Source: CAVPJW01 sp963705525 (GTDB taxonomy: Bacteria; Acidobacteriota; Vicinamibacteria; Vicinamibacterales; CAVPJW01). Taken from it: 64,000 nucleotides of DNA. A model generated the notes under the pieces. The model ran no database searches, was not told the DNA's origin, and saw only the letters and a program-made list of their open reading frames with translations. Of the stretch, positions 8,633 to 18,089 are shown piece by piece (position 1 is the first letter of the stretch; every line of letters starts with the position of its first letter). A program made the translations under genes and the position numbers. The stretch lies in assembly GCA_963705525.1 (NCBI GenBank), contig CAVPJW010000004.1:248001-312000 (forward strand), given 5' to 3'.

Positions 8633-11600
8633 CTACGGCGTGGTATAGGTGATGACGAGGCGCGGGGCCATCGAGGGAGTGTTCTCGTACGTCTTGGCAA
8701 ATTTGCGGCCCCACGCGCCACCGGTCCCCCGCAGAATCAGCGCCAGCGCGTTGCCCGACGCCCAGTCGGCCCGTTGCACCAGCGCCTGCACCAACGGCGC
8801 CAGCTGCTCCAGCTGATACCACGTATTGCCCGTCCACTGGATATTCGAACTGTGCGCGACCCGCGGCGTCAGCAGCGTCCGGTTCCCCGGCAGACTCCCC
8901 GCCGCAAATGCCGCGCTGTTCCCCGAGGCTTCCACCGCGTATTCAAACGCCATCGTCTGCCACTGCGTCGCCGCCGCATTCACTTCCAGCCGCGCGGAGG
9001 TGACCGTGACATTGCGAGGCAGGGCGACATTCACAAATCGCAGCCCGGCGTAGCTGCTCGTCGTCGACGACCCGGTGCCCAGCCAGACGCCCGTCGCCCC
9101 AGTGGCCAACGCGGTTCCATCCTGATTAACATCATCCGCCCCCGCGGCAATCTGCACCGTCACCGTCACCTGCGTTCCCGTCGGCACATCGTCATCGACG
9201 ATTGTGCCCTGCCCGGTGCCGTCCACAATTGTCGCGTTGCTTGGCCCACTGAGGCCCACCGTGAACGTTTCGCTGCTTTCGACTGCCGTGTCCGTGACAA
9301 CCGCCACCGCCACTGGTTGCGTTGTTTGCCCCGGCGCAAATGTCAGCGTGCCGCTCGTCGATGTGTAATCCGCTGGCGCTATGGCAGTGCCGTCCGCAGT
9401 TGCAAACCCCACCGTCACCGTCTGCCCGCTCGCGGCCGACAACGTCACCGTAAAGGTCGCCGTCGTGGTGCTGCCCGTCCCTTCGGTGACCGACACGTCG
9501 TTGATCGTGAGAGAGGGAGTCGGATCGTTGTCGGTGATCGTGCCCTGCCCCTGCCCGTCGCCCAGCGTCGCGTTGGTCGGGCCGCTCAGGTTCACGAGGA
9601 ATGTTTCGTTCTGTTCATCCAGCAAATCGCCGAGGGCGGGCACGGTCACCGGCTGTGTCGTCACACCCGCCGCAAAGGTCAGTGTGCCGCTCGTTGTCGT
9701 GTAATCCGCACCCGAACTCGCCGATCCGTTCGCGGTCGTGTAGCCCACCGTCACTCCCTGCCCACTTGCGGCCGAGAGGGTCACCGTAAACCCGGCGCTG
9801 ACGCTTCCGCTGTCTCCTTCTGTCACCGTCACGTCATTGATGGTGATCGAGGGCGGCGGGTCGTTGTCGGTGATGGTTCCGATGCCCTGAGCGTCTCCAA
9901 TCGCGGCGTTGGTCGGGTTGCTCAGATTGACGAAGAACGATTCGTTGGCTTCGTCGAGCGTATCGCCAAGCACGGGTACCGTCACGGTCTGGCTCGTCAC
10001 GCCGATTCCGAAGGTCAGCGTCCCCGATGCCGCCGTGAAATCGGTTCCGGCACTTGCCGTCCCGTTGGCCGTCTGATAGCCGACCGTCACCACCTGACCG
10101 CTCGCCGGCGACAGGGTCACCGTGAATGTCGCATCCACGCTTCCGCCATCTCCCTCTGTCACGGTCGCGTCGTTGATGCTGAGACTCGGCGTATCGTCAT
10201 CCACGATCGTGGCTGCGCCCGTGCCATCCGCGATTGTCGCGTTGCCGGGATTGCTGAGGCCGAGGGTGAAGCTCTCGCTTCCCTCAGACGAAGAATCAGT
10301 TGCAATCGGTACCGTCACCGGCAGCGACGTCTGGTTCGGCGTGAACGTCAACTGTCCGCCGGTGGTGGTGTAATCGATGCCCGCGGTTGCCGTTCCAGGC
10401 GCGGTTGCATAGTCCACCGTGACCGTCTGGCTGCTGGCGGCTGAGAGAGTCACCGTGAACGTGGCCGTCGTTGTCCCGCCTGTGCCCTCGGTCACCGTCA
10501 CGTCATTGACGGACAGCGTCGGCACGGGTGGTGGACCACCGCCAGAATAGGTGACGACGAGTCTGGGTGAATTTGCCGCACCTCCCTCGTACACGTTCAC
10601 AAACTTGCGGCCCCATGCCCCACCCGTTCCGTGCAGCACGAGCGCCAGAGAATTTCCAGTACTCCAGGTTCCCTGATTCACGACAGCCTGAATCAGCGCC
10701 GTCAGAGACTCCAGTGAATACCAGGTCCCCGATACCCACTGCACATTCTGACTGTGAGTCACACGCGGCGCGAGCAGCGTCCGCTGCGACGGCTTGCTCG
10801 TCGTCGAGAACGCCGCGCTGTTGCCTCCAGCCTCGGCCGCGTACTCGAAGGTGACTCCGAGCCACTGCGTGGCTGCGGCCCGCACGTCGAGCCGCGCTGC
10901 CGTGACCGTTGCGTTGCGGGGAATCGTCACATTGGTGAAGCGCAGGCCCGTGTAGCTGGCGGTCGTGGAGCTCGCATTACCGAGCCACACCGAGGGACTA
11001 TCCGTTACAAAGCTTGTCCCGTTCTCATTCACGTCGTCGCCCGCGGCTGTCACTGCGTACGTCGCGGTGACCGACCCCACTGGCCCGTCGTCGTCCACGA
11101 TCGTCCCGACGCCGGTGCCATCCGCAATCGATGCATTCGTCGGGCTGGTCAGATTCACGTTGAACGTTTCAGTTCCCTCAAAGGTTGTATCGCCGATCAC
11201 TGGCACGGTTACCGTCTGTGTCGTCTGCTGGGGCGTGAACGTCACTGTTCCGGAGGTCGTGGAGTAGTCTCCAGGAGCGGCCGCCGTCACATCTGCGGTT
11301 CCATACGTTACCGTTACGGTCTGCGCGCTTGCAGACGAGAGTGTCACTGTAAAGACGGCTCCGACCGCTCCGCTGTTTCCTTCTGTCACGCTCACGTCAC
11401 CGATCGACAAGGATGGCAAGGCATCGTCATCGTCGAGGATCGTCGCCGTCCCCGTGGCTGTCGCGATGGTGGCGTTTACCGGAGCGCTGAGCGTCACGTT
11501 GAACGTTTCGTCGGGTTCGTCCAGACCATCGCCGAAGACATCGACACTGACGATCTGCGAGGTACTGTTTGGCGGGAACGTCACGGTCCCGGACGCCGAC

Positions 11601-13654
11601 TGATAGTCGCTGCCCGCAGTGGCGCTTCCGTTGCTCGTTGCAAACTGTGCGGTGACTGTCTGGTTGCTTGGTGCAGAGAGAGAGACCGTGAACGACGCCG
11701 GCGTCGTACCGCTGTTCCCCTCGGGCACCGTCACGCTATTGATGACAAGTGTGGGAAGAAGAGGTGCGCCGTCATACGTCGCAACGACGGTCCGGGCAGC
11801 CCCTCCCGCGGCCGGTGCCACCGAAAAGAACGCCGTCGATTGGCCCGTAATGGCTTGGGTCGAGATGCCAGCTGCCGCTCCATCGACGGTCACACCCGAC
11901 AGCGTCTGACCGCCGAACGCGGTCGGTAGCGTCATCGATTGCGCCTCCGCGCCCGCCGGCACCGCCACCTGGAATGTCAGGCGATTGGTTGCTGGCGACC
12001 ATGACAGCCCTGAGATAACAGTGGCGACCCGCGCTTCGTTGTAGGCAAGCCAGTGCTGGACGGTCCAGAGCGGAATACCCGCGTTGGCGGCAATGTCGAG
12101 CGTGCCATCGACCCACGGCTGCACTCCGCCGAATGGATAGTAGTCAGCGTGGAACTGAGTTGTAATCGCCGAATACTCGCCGTTCTGGCTGGCGTTGACG
12201 AGCTGCTGAGAGACGACCAGCGCGGCTGACGCGCTGAGGTTCTCGGTGTAGTCTCCGGTCTCGCGCACCAGCTGCTCGTCGATGAGCGACGTGCATTGCT
12301 GATAAACCGCGATGATGGTCCCCTGCTGGGAGATGAAGCGCATCGGCAACGCGGACCCATTAATGAATCCGTGCCCCTGCGTCCCGTTCGGATAAGTGAC
12401 GGCCGGTCCCCAGGTGTAGAAAGATGTGTCCATGCGGATGCCGTGCTGGAGCATTGTCTGCGCCGGCCCGACCCATGTTGGCCACTCGATCTGATGATGA
12501 CGGACGGTCGGGCTCCACTGCCCCCATCCCTGGGTGGAGAACCAGGATTCGACTGTCGAATATCCCTGCTCAACGGTCGCGTTGTCCTGATAGAAGTAAG
12601 GGTGGAGACCGACTTCGTGCCCATTCGCTCGCCATGTCGCTACCTGCTGCGATGTGACCGCGTCCACGAAACGAGATAAATAGAAAGTGAGGCGTCCTCC
12701 TCGTGCCTGGACGGCGGACAGAACCGACGTGTAATTCGCCGGTGTGTGTGTGTGACCGTCGCTCGTGACGATCATCAGAGTCTTGTTAGTGCCCGGAAAG
12801 TACCAAAGCCGCGGCAACGGCAGCTGGTCGGCAAGCAGCTCCCGCACAACGCGGCTGAAGAGCCGCATGTTGATGTCCGCGTGCGGTAGATTGATACGAT
12901 CCTTGTCAATCGCATTGTGGAACAAGTCGACGGTCCGGATCGGCGGAAGACCATCGCGATCCTGGCCGCCGTTGGCCGGATCGCCTTGCCGCGTATAGAC
13001 GACGCTTCGAGCGAGATCAAATGCCCATGTTGCCGTGTGTCCGAAACGCACGACAGCCGGATTCGTCGGATTGGCCGTGGGAGTGTTCTGGTTCGAGTAG
13101 AGGGTCGCAACGCTCGTCGCGCCGTTGGCCAGCGTGTACCGATCGGCCAGGCCCTTGAGCGGGAGAGTCGTGGCCGTGAAACCCGCTCCGATCTGCGTCG
13201 CATTGTTGATCGAAAGATACGGATTGTTGAGCGTGTTGCCCGAGAACACGATGCCCAACGTCTGCGCGAGTTTGATGTCGGGCCGCATCGCGATCAGCCG
13301 GCCGCCTCCAGCGACGTAGTTGTCGAACATGGTCGCTTGCCCGGGGGTCAGCGAGGTCTCGACCAGGACGACCAGTGAAACTCCCGTCAGCGTTCCGCTC
13401 GCAACTGTCGACAGATCGGAAGTCGAGAAACTGTTGACACCTTCGGCCCGGAGGATTTCCGCGAGGTACCCGCCAAACAGATTCGGAGAGGTGCCGTTGA
13501 CGATCAGAAGGATGGTCGGAGCGCCACTCTGGCCCGCGGTGCGATCGCTTCCGCCCCAGAACAGAGTGACGATGACGAGGATGGCGACGAGAGCACTGCC
13601 GCGTTGCAGACGCCGTCCGGATGCGAAGGGGACGCAATGGCTGTCCGTGCGCAT
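8633..13654 (-). CDS. Giant secreted protein: NodB-like domain, six Calx-beta repeats, two duplicated beta modules
   Basis: The 1673-residue product starts MRTDSHCVPFASG, followed by a hydrophobic signal segment (SALVAILVIVTLFW). Residues about 45-270 resemble a class-I-amidotransferase-like Rossmann domain. Residues about 290-530 resemble a polysaccharide-deacetylase (NodB) barrel, with LMIVTSDGHTHTPANY and NGHEVGLHPYFYQ. Then come Calx-beta repeats 1 and 2 (from about 636), a ~180-residue module with GDDVNENGT and GGAWGRKFVNVYE, four more Calx-beta repeats, and a second copy of that module (GADDVNQDGT, GGAWGRKFAKTYE). Each Calx-beta ends in a calcium-binding DDD/DND motif. The two modules match the DNRLRE-type carbohydrate-adhesion pattern. 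A surface or secreted glycan-binding/deacetylating adhesin is likely. The frame continues upstream to 13897, but no start there has a ribosome site. Confidence 0.8.
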   Translation of the reverse strand: MRTDSHCVPFASGRRLQRGSALVAILVIVTLFWGGSDRTAGQSGAPTILLIVNGTSPNLFGGYLAEILRAEGVNSFSTSDLSTVASGTLTGVSLVVLVETSLTPGQATMFDNYVAGGGRLIAMRPDIKLAQTLGIVFSGNTLNNPYLSINNATQIGAGFTATTLPLKGLADRYTLANGATSVATLYSNQNTPTANPTNPAVVRFGHTATWAFDLARSVVYTRQGDPANGGQDRDGLPPIRTVDLFHNAIDKDRINLPHADINMRLFSRVVRELLADQLPLPRLWYFPGTNKTLMIVTSDGHTHTPANYTSVLSAVQARGGRLTFYLSRFVDAVTSQQVATWRANGHEVGLHPYFYQDNATVEQGYSTVESWFSTQGWGQWSPTVRHHQIEWPTWVGPAQTMLQHGIRMDTSFYTWGPAVTYPNGTQGHGFINGSALPMRFISQQGTIIAVYQQCTSLIDEQLVRETGDYTENLSASAALVVSQQLVNASQNGEYSAITTQFHADYYPFGGVQPWVDGTLDIAANAGIPLWTVQHWLAYNEARVATVISGLSWSPATNRLTFQVAVPAGAEAQSMTLPTAFGGQTLSGVTVDGAAAGISTQAITGQSTAFFSVAPAAGGAARTVVATYDGAPLLPTLVINSVTVPEGNSGTTPASFTVSLSAPSNQTVTAQFATSNGSATAGSDYQSASGTVTFPPNSTSQIVSVDVFGDGLDEPDETFNVTLSAPVNATIATATGTATILDDDDALPSLSIGDVSVTEGNSGAVGAVFTVTLSSASAQTVTVTYGTADVTAAAPGDYSTTSGTVTFTPQQTTQTVTVPVIGDTTFEGTETFNVNLTSPTNASIADGTGVGTIVDDDGPVGSVTATYAVTAAGDDVNENGTSFVTDSPSVWLGNASSTTASYTGLRFTNVTIPRNATVTAARLDVRAAATQWLGVTFEYAAEAGGNSAAFSTTSKPSQRTLLAPRVTHSQNVQWVSGTWYSLESLTALIQAVVNQGTWSTGNSLALVLHGTGGAWGRKFVNVYEGGAANSPRLVVTYSGGGPPPVPTLSVNDVTVTEGTGGTTTATFTVTLSAASSQTVTVDYATAPGTATAGIDYTTTGGQLTFTPNQTSLPVTVPIATDSSSEGSESFTLGLSNPGNATIADGTGAATIVDDDTPSLSINDATVTEGDGGSVDATFTVTLSPASGQVVTVGYQTANGTASAGTDFTAASGTLTFGIGVTSQTVTVPVLGDTLDEANESFFVNLSNPTNAAIGDAQGIGTITDNDPPPSITINDVTVTEGDSGSVSAGFTVTLSAASGQGVTVGYTTANGSASSGADYTTTSGTLTFAAGVTTQPVTVPALGDLLDEQNETFLVNLSGPTNATLGDGQGQGTITDNDPTPSLTINDVSVTEGTGSTTTATFTVTLSAASGQTVTVGFATADGTAIAPADYTSTSGTLTFAPGQTTQPVAVAVVTDTAVESSETFTVGLSGPSNATIVDGTGQGTIVDDDVPTGTQVTVTVQIAAGADDVNQDGTALATGATGVWLGTGSSTTSSYAGLRFVNVALPRNVTVTSARLEVNAAATQWQTMAFEYAVEASGNSAAFAAGSLPGNRTLLTPRVAHSSNIQWTGNTWYQLEQLAPLVQALVQRADWASGNALALILRGTGGAWGRKFAKTYENTPSMAPRLVITYTTP
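9180..10520 (-). repeat. Tandem Calx-beta coding repeats, about 336 bp each, four units
   Basis: Four consecutive Calx-beta repeats are visible in DNA as a tandem array with a period of about 336 bases: the landmark around gtcacgtcattgat recurs near 10498, 10163, 9826 and 9490. Two further units lie at about 11090-11750, separated by a copy of the ~535-base module that is repeated at 8640-9175 and 10545-11085. The array could shrink or grow by recombination, and short-read assembly may misestimate its copy number. Confidence 0.75.
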
Positions 13655-14000
13655 TTTCCCGTCCGTCTCCCACCAGCTCATCAGTAACGCTCGAACATCG
13701 TCGATCAGACAGAACGACCGATTCCTGTCTGTCCCCCGAATTTGCGGACCGCTAGTCAACTCGAGACGATGTCGGTGGCCACGCTGGGAAGCGGCCACCT
13801 GTTGATCGAATCCTGAAGAGTTTACACCGTTATACGCTTCGTCATGCCTGGGATTAAACGGACTGGAGGCGAGACCCGACGGAGCAGCGGCGGGCATGTT
13901 TCCAACGTCATTCGCTTCTGTAATTTATTGATTACGCTACAGTTGTAGGGTAACTATTAGAGTCGTGACCGACCCTGTTCGTCTTCCACGGAGGCCACCG
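13655..14000. other. Divergent intergenic region between the giant secreted gene and the NlpE-META gene
   Basis: This 346-base gap separates two divergent genes. Its left part is an open in-frame extension of the giant gene, which I do not take as coding. An AT-rich patch at about 13918-13960 holds the likely promoters: TTGATT at 13928-13933 could be a -35 for the plus-strand gene, but the expected -10 is poor. I see no RNA gene or repeat. Confidence 0.45.
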
Positions 14001-15068
14001 ATGGCCCGATCCGTGAGCGGCATCTGGTACTTTCTGGCTACCCTTCTGGCGGCGAGCGGAGCCGGGTCGGTCATCGCGCAGCAGATCACTGGAGGGGGGA
14101 ATCTGAGCCGACTCCCGGCGACGTTCGTCGGCGATCTGCCGTGTGCGGATTGTCCCGGCATCCGCTATCAGCTCAATCTCCTGTCGGATCAGTCATTTTT
14201 CCTTCGAATGACGTATAAGGACAGGAATCGAGCGGTCGACGATATCGGGTCGTGGACGATCTCGTCGGATGGCCACACGCTTCTTCTGCACGGTGGTCGC
14301 GAGGCGCCGGAGCAGTTCTCCATCAGAGACGCGGACACGCTTCGCAAGCTCGATGTCGAGGGGCGGGAGATTCAGACCTCGCTCAACTACGACCTGAAGC
14401 GCACCGAGCCGTTCCAATCCTTCGAGCCACGCCTGCTGATGCGGGGAATGTATCGATACGTGGCGGACACCGGATCCTTCACCGAGTGCCTGACGCGGCG
14501 CAAGATGGGGGTTGCCCAAGAGAGTGCGAATGCCGCGCTCGAAGCCGCGTACTCGAAGACCAGGCAGCAGCCGGGCGAACCATTGCTCGTCCATGTGGAA
14601 GGACGTCTCGTGGAGCGGCCGCCCGTCGAGGGCGGCGGCGTTCAATCGATGCTGGTGGTGGAACGGTTCATCAACATCTGGCCGGGCGAAACCTGCGGGG
14701 TCCCGTTCTCTCGCCCCCCGCTCGAAGGCACTTACTGGAAGCTGACGCGGCTCGGCGAGCGGGCCGTCGTCCCTGGTCAGCGCCAGCGCGAAGCCCATCT
14801 CGTGCTCGAGTCCGCTTCCCATCGCCTCAGCGGTTCCACCGGGTGCAACCGTCTGGTGGGCTCGTATCGCCTCGACGGGCAGTCGCTCCGTGTGGGACAG
14901 ACCGCCACCACGCGCATGGCCTGCGACGCCAATATCGCGGCGGTCGAGCAGAAGTTCGCCAAGGCGCTCGACGCGACTCGCACCTGGAACATCAAGGGCG
15001 ATCACCTCGAGCTGTATGACGCGAGCGGCGCGCTCGCCGCGCGGTTTGAAGCGCGTTTGATCAAGTAG
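14001..15068 (+). CDS. Exported NlpE-like / META (HslJ-like) domain fusion protein
   Basis: The 355-residue product starts MARSVSGIWYFLATLLAASG, a Sec signal peptide that appears to end at VIAQQ. Residues about 38-140 resemble NlpE: GDLPCADCPGIRYQLNL with the Cys48/Cys51 pair, then GSWTISSDGHTLLLHGG. Residues about 240-350 are a META domain: LEGTYWKLTRLGE, SGSTGCNRLVGSY at about 276-288, and TTRMACDAN. Both domains are envelope-stress or heat-shock lipoprotein modules in enterobacteria. No lipobox cysteine is present, so it is probably periplasmic rather than lipidated. The central ~100 residues match nothing I recognise. GGAGG seven bases before the ATG at 14001 decides the start over the GTG at 13965. 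Confidence 0.82.
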   Translation: MARSVSGIWYFLATLLAASGAGSVIAQQITGGGNLSRLPATFVGDLPCADCPGIRYQLNLLSDQSFFLRMTYKDRNRAVDDIGSWTISSDGHTLLLHGGREAPEQFSIRDADTLRKLDVEGREIQTSLNYDLKRTEPFQSFEPRLLMRGMYRYVADTGSFTECLTRRKMGVAQESANAALEAAYSKTRQQPGEPLLVHVEGRLVERPPVEGGGVQSMLVVERFINIWPGETCGVPFSRPPLEGTYWKLTRLGERAVVPGQRQREAHLVLESASHRLSGSTGCNRLVGSYRLDGQSLRVGQTATTRMACDANIAAVEQKFAKALDATRTWNIKGDHLELYDASGALAARFEARLIK

Positions 15069-15099
15069 CGCGAGCGGTCCTCGCGGCTCAGAGGTGCTT

Positions 15100-16651
15100 T
15101 CACGTAGATCCTGTCCCCGACCCGCGCCTGGGAAACGCCGCACGGGTCGTCGCGGGCTCAATCACCAGAAACCCCACCACGCATCCCACGGCCACGGCGG
15201 CGAACATCGCTGCCACGGCCACGTGCGAGCCCGAGGCGAATACTGCGGCTGCCAGCAGCAGACCGGCGACACCCCAGTCCGACCAGTAGCGCCACGCGGC
15301 GGTGTTCCTCATCTCAGTCCCAGTCGCCCGTCGATTGTAGCGATAGGTAAACAGCAAGTGCGCCCGCAGGGTTCCGTTGAGCGCCGCGGCCACGACGAGC
15401 GCCACGAAGAGCCCCAGAATCACCGGACCCGGCATCGACTTCCTCGCGAGCCACACAAAGCATGTCATGAGCGCGTACACGCCCATGACCGCGAACTGAT
15501 GGATCTGCCACCAGCGGACTTCGTCGCGCGACGCATGAGCGACAGTCGCGGGCGACAGGGGCACAACGGCGGCCGGCTGTGGACCCGGAGTATCGCTGCG
15601 GAGCTGTTCGAAATCTCGGACCAGATCGTCGGTGGACTGATATCGCTCTTCACGCCGCTTGCGAAGGCACTTCCGCACGATGCGATCGAACTCGGTCGGG
15701 ATGGCCGAGTTGCGCTCTACGAGCGAGAGGGGTTCCGCTTCGATGATCCGCGCAGCTGTCGAGGTCGGGGTCGCTCCTTCGAATGGATGAATCCCCGACG
15801 CAAGCTCGTATGCCATCACGCCAAACGCAAAAATGTCGGTGCGAAAGTCCACATTCCGCCCGTCGATTTGTTCCGGCGACATGTAGGCGGGTGTTCCGAG
15901 AATCGATCCCGCTCCGGTCAACCGGGTCGTCGAGGTCTGTCCGGAATGCTGGGCGGCTTGAAACCGCGCGAGGCCGAAGTCGAGAATCTTGATCGTGCGG
16001 TCGGGACAACGGATGGCGTTTTCCGGCTTGAGGTCACGATGAACGATGCCTGCCGCGTGCGCGACGGCGAGCGCCCTCGCAATCTGCGCCGCTGTGTCGA
16101 TCAGGTGTGGCACCGGCAGCGGTCCGGCATCGAGCTCGGCTCGAAGCGTCTCCCCCCTGACATACTCGAACGCGATGTAAAGGTTCTCGCCGATTTCCTC
16201 CAGCGCGTAGACGGTCGCGATCCCGGGATGCGAGAGCGCCGCGGCCGCGCGCGCCTCCTGCTTCAACCGTTCGCGGCGGGACGGATCCCGAGCAAAGGGC
16301 GCCGGAAGGGCTTTGAGGGCCACAGGCCGTGTCAATCGCGTGTCCTCGGCAAGGTAAGACGACGCCCATGCCGCCCTGCCCCAGGACCTTGTCGACGCGA
16401 TAGGGCCCGACCTGGCCGCTTTCAACCAGTGCGCTCGGAGACGCGTGGGCCGCCGCGCCCTCACCGTCAAAGGCCGGTGCACTGATGAATCCCCCGGCAC
16501 CTTGATGAGCGGCCAGCAGCGACTCGACCTCGTCGCGCAGAGCCGCATCGCCTGCGCAGGCATCATCCAAGAACAAGGTTCGCTCGCGCGGCTCGCGCTC
16601 CAGGGCCGCCTCGAAGACGCGGGTCACTTGCCGCCAGCGCTCGGGATTCAC
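15100..16651 (-). pseudogene. Hanks-type serine/threonine protein kinase with C-terminal membrane helices (frameshifted)
   Basis: Two overlapping frames make one kinase. The first starts at a GTG at 16649-16651 (NPERWRQVTRVFEAALERE, the usual acidobacterial kinase leader) and reaches VLGQGGMGVV. The frame then breaks, and the next frame continues with YLAEDTRLTRPVALKALPAP. An extra base at about 16356-16357 explains it. All kinase motifs follow: VALKAL (ATP lysine), HRDLKPEN, KILDFGLA and GTPAYMSPEQ. The C-terminal ~150 residues hold about four transmembrane helices (FAVMGVYALMTCFVWLA onward). GAGGG lies 12 bases before the GTG, which overlaps the sigma factor stop (GTGA), so the pair is translationally coupled. 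As written the gene is broken; a sequence error is the simplest reason. Confidence 0.8.
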
Positions 16652-17211
16652 GATCGATTCCCTCGGCTGATTTCCCGGTGGAGCCACGCGCGCGCCACGG
16701 CCCATTGCCGCTTCACAGTCGCAGGTGAGATGCCGAGGGCCTCAGCGGTTTCCTCGACGGTCAGCCCTCCGAAGAACCGGAGTTCGACGAGTCGCGCGCG
16801 GCCTGGATCGAGGGATTCGAGCCGGGTCAAGGCCTCGTCCAGCGCGACAAGGTCCACTGCCGGTTCGGTCGCAACCACCAGCGATTCGTCATACGTGATG
16901 CGAATCCCTCCTCCCCCGCGGCGGGCGGTCCGCCGCGCACGCGCCCGCTCCACCAGAATCTGACGCATCAGGTTTGCGGCAATGGCCATGAAATGTGCGC
17001 GATTCGCCCAGGCGAGGTCCTTCTGTTTCACGAGGCGCAGATACGCTTCGTGGACGAGCGCGGTGGCCTGAAGGGTCTGCCCCGGCCGTTCCCGACGCAT
17101 GTACCGGCCGGCGACCTGATGGAGCTCCTTGTAGACCAGGGGTAGCAGCTTGGAAAGTGCCTCCGGATCGCCCTTTTGGGCCGTCTCCAGCAGCTCGGTC
17201 ACATCAGCCAT
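16648..17211 (-). CDS. ECF-type RNA polymerase sigma factor (Sig-70_X6 / PF07638-like)
   Basis: The 187-residue protein starts MADVTELLETAQKGDPEALS. Region 2 contains ELHQVAGRYMRRER, TALVHEAYLRLV and HFMAIAANLMRQILVERAR. Region 4 contains RARLVELRFFGGLTVEETAE followed by LGISPATVKRQWAVARAWLH. This is the ECF subgroup common in acidobacteria and planctomycetes, where the sigma gene is followed by a membrane-linked Hanks kinase instead of a classical anti-sigma factor. The downstream kinase begins inside its stop codon. Control probably involves the kinase acting on the sigma factor; that is known for some ECF groups and is an inference here. Confidence 0.92.
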   Translation of the reverse strand: MADVTELLETAQKGDPEALSKLLPLVYKELHQVAGRYMRRERPGQTLQATALVHEAYLRLVKQKDLAWANRAHFMAIAANLMRQILVERARARRTARRGGGGIRITYDESLVVATEPAVDLVALDEALTRLESLDPGRARLVELRFFGGLTVEETAEALGISPATVKRQWAVARAWLHREISRGNRS

Positions 17212-17343
17212 CGCGGCTCAGATTATCCGGCCGGCTCCCGCGACCGACAAGGGTTTCCCGGTCGGGCGGTGAGCCGGCTTGCCGGCTCTTATCGCATTAC
17301 AGGATGAGCGGGCCGCGCTGATCTTGCGGCGCCAGGAGGAGGT

Positions 17344-18058
17344 ATGCCGGAATCTGTCGTGACGTGGAAATCATCCCAAGTGAGCCAACCCGGCGCGCAC
17401 GTGCGCGAGCACCGCAGCGTGCTGGCTGACTCCGAAAAGCGACTCCTGGTCTGGCTCGCACGGAGACTGCCTACGTGGGTCAGCCCGGATCATCTGACGC
17501 TCGTCGGGCTGTCCGCCATGGTCGTCGCAGGGCTCGGCTTTGCGGGGGCGAGCCTGGGGGCCTGGAGCCTCTTGATCGTCGTCCTCGCGCTGGCGGTGAA
17601 CTGGTTCGGCGACAGCCTCGATGGCACCCTCGCTCGCGTCCGCAACCAACAGCGGCCCCGCTACGGGTTTTACGTGGACCACGTCGTCGACGTGATGGGG
17701 GACCAGCGCGCTCCTGGGAGGCCTGGCCTGCTCCGGCCTGATGACCCCTTTGCTCGCGGCGAGCCTGCTCGCCGCCTATCTGGTCGTGTCGGCCGAATCA
17801 TATCTGGCGACGCACACTCTCGGTGTCTTTCGCATCTCGTTTCTCGGCATCGGCCCCACTGAGCTTCGCATCCTCCTCGCTACAGGTGCGCTGTATGCGC
17901 TGCACAAGCCGCATGTCACGCTGCACCATCTGGGGACGTTCCTGCTGTTCGACGTCGGCGGCGCGTGTGCCGTCGTCGGATTGGCGTTCACCTTCCTGGT
18001 GGCGGCCGCGCGCAACAGTCGCGCACTGTACGTCGCGGAGAGGCTGCCCCGCGAGTAG
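17344..18058 (+). pseudogene. CDP-alcohol phosphatidyltransferase family membrane protein (frameshifted)
   Basis: The start MPESVVTWKSSQVSQ (GGAGGAGGT just upstream) leads to a CDP-alcohol phosphatidyltransferase core with the motif D-G-x2-A-R-x8-G-x3-D-x3-D: DSLDGTLARV from about residue 90, then GFYVDHVVD. These aspartates bind the metal and the CDP-alcohol. Directly after it, in a run of five G at 17697-17701, the frame breaks. The +1 frame continues as TSALLGGLACSGLMTPLLAA and carries the remaining membrane helices to 18058. Removing one G restores a ~237-residue protein. The enzyme would link a head group to a lipid phosphate; the substrate is unknown. The GtrA-fusion gene follows 31 bases later. 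Confidence 0.78.
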
Positions 18059-18089
18059 TGCCGCTCGAAATCAGCGAGGGCATGTGACA

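Noticed and set aside
8774..10444. Long plus-strand open frame opposite the Calx-beta array
   Set aside because: Arginine- and histidine-rich shadow of the repeat, with the repeat period mirrored.
9180..10520. Repeat array as a possible CRISPR
   Set aside because: Units are about 336 bases, protein-coding and without spacers; they are Calx-beta domains.
13655..13897. 81-codon N-terminal extension of the giant secreted protein
   Set aside because: It would place the signal peptide deep inside the chain and lacks a ribosome site.
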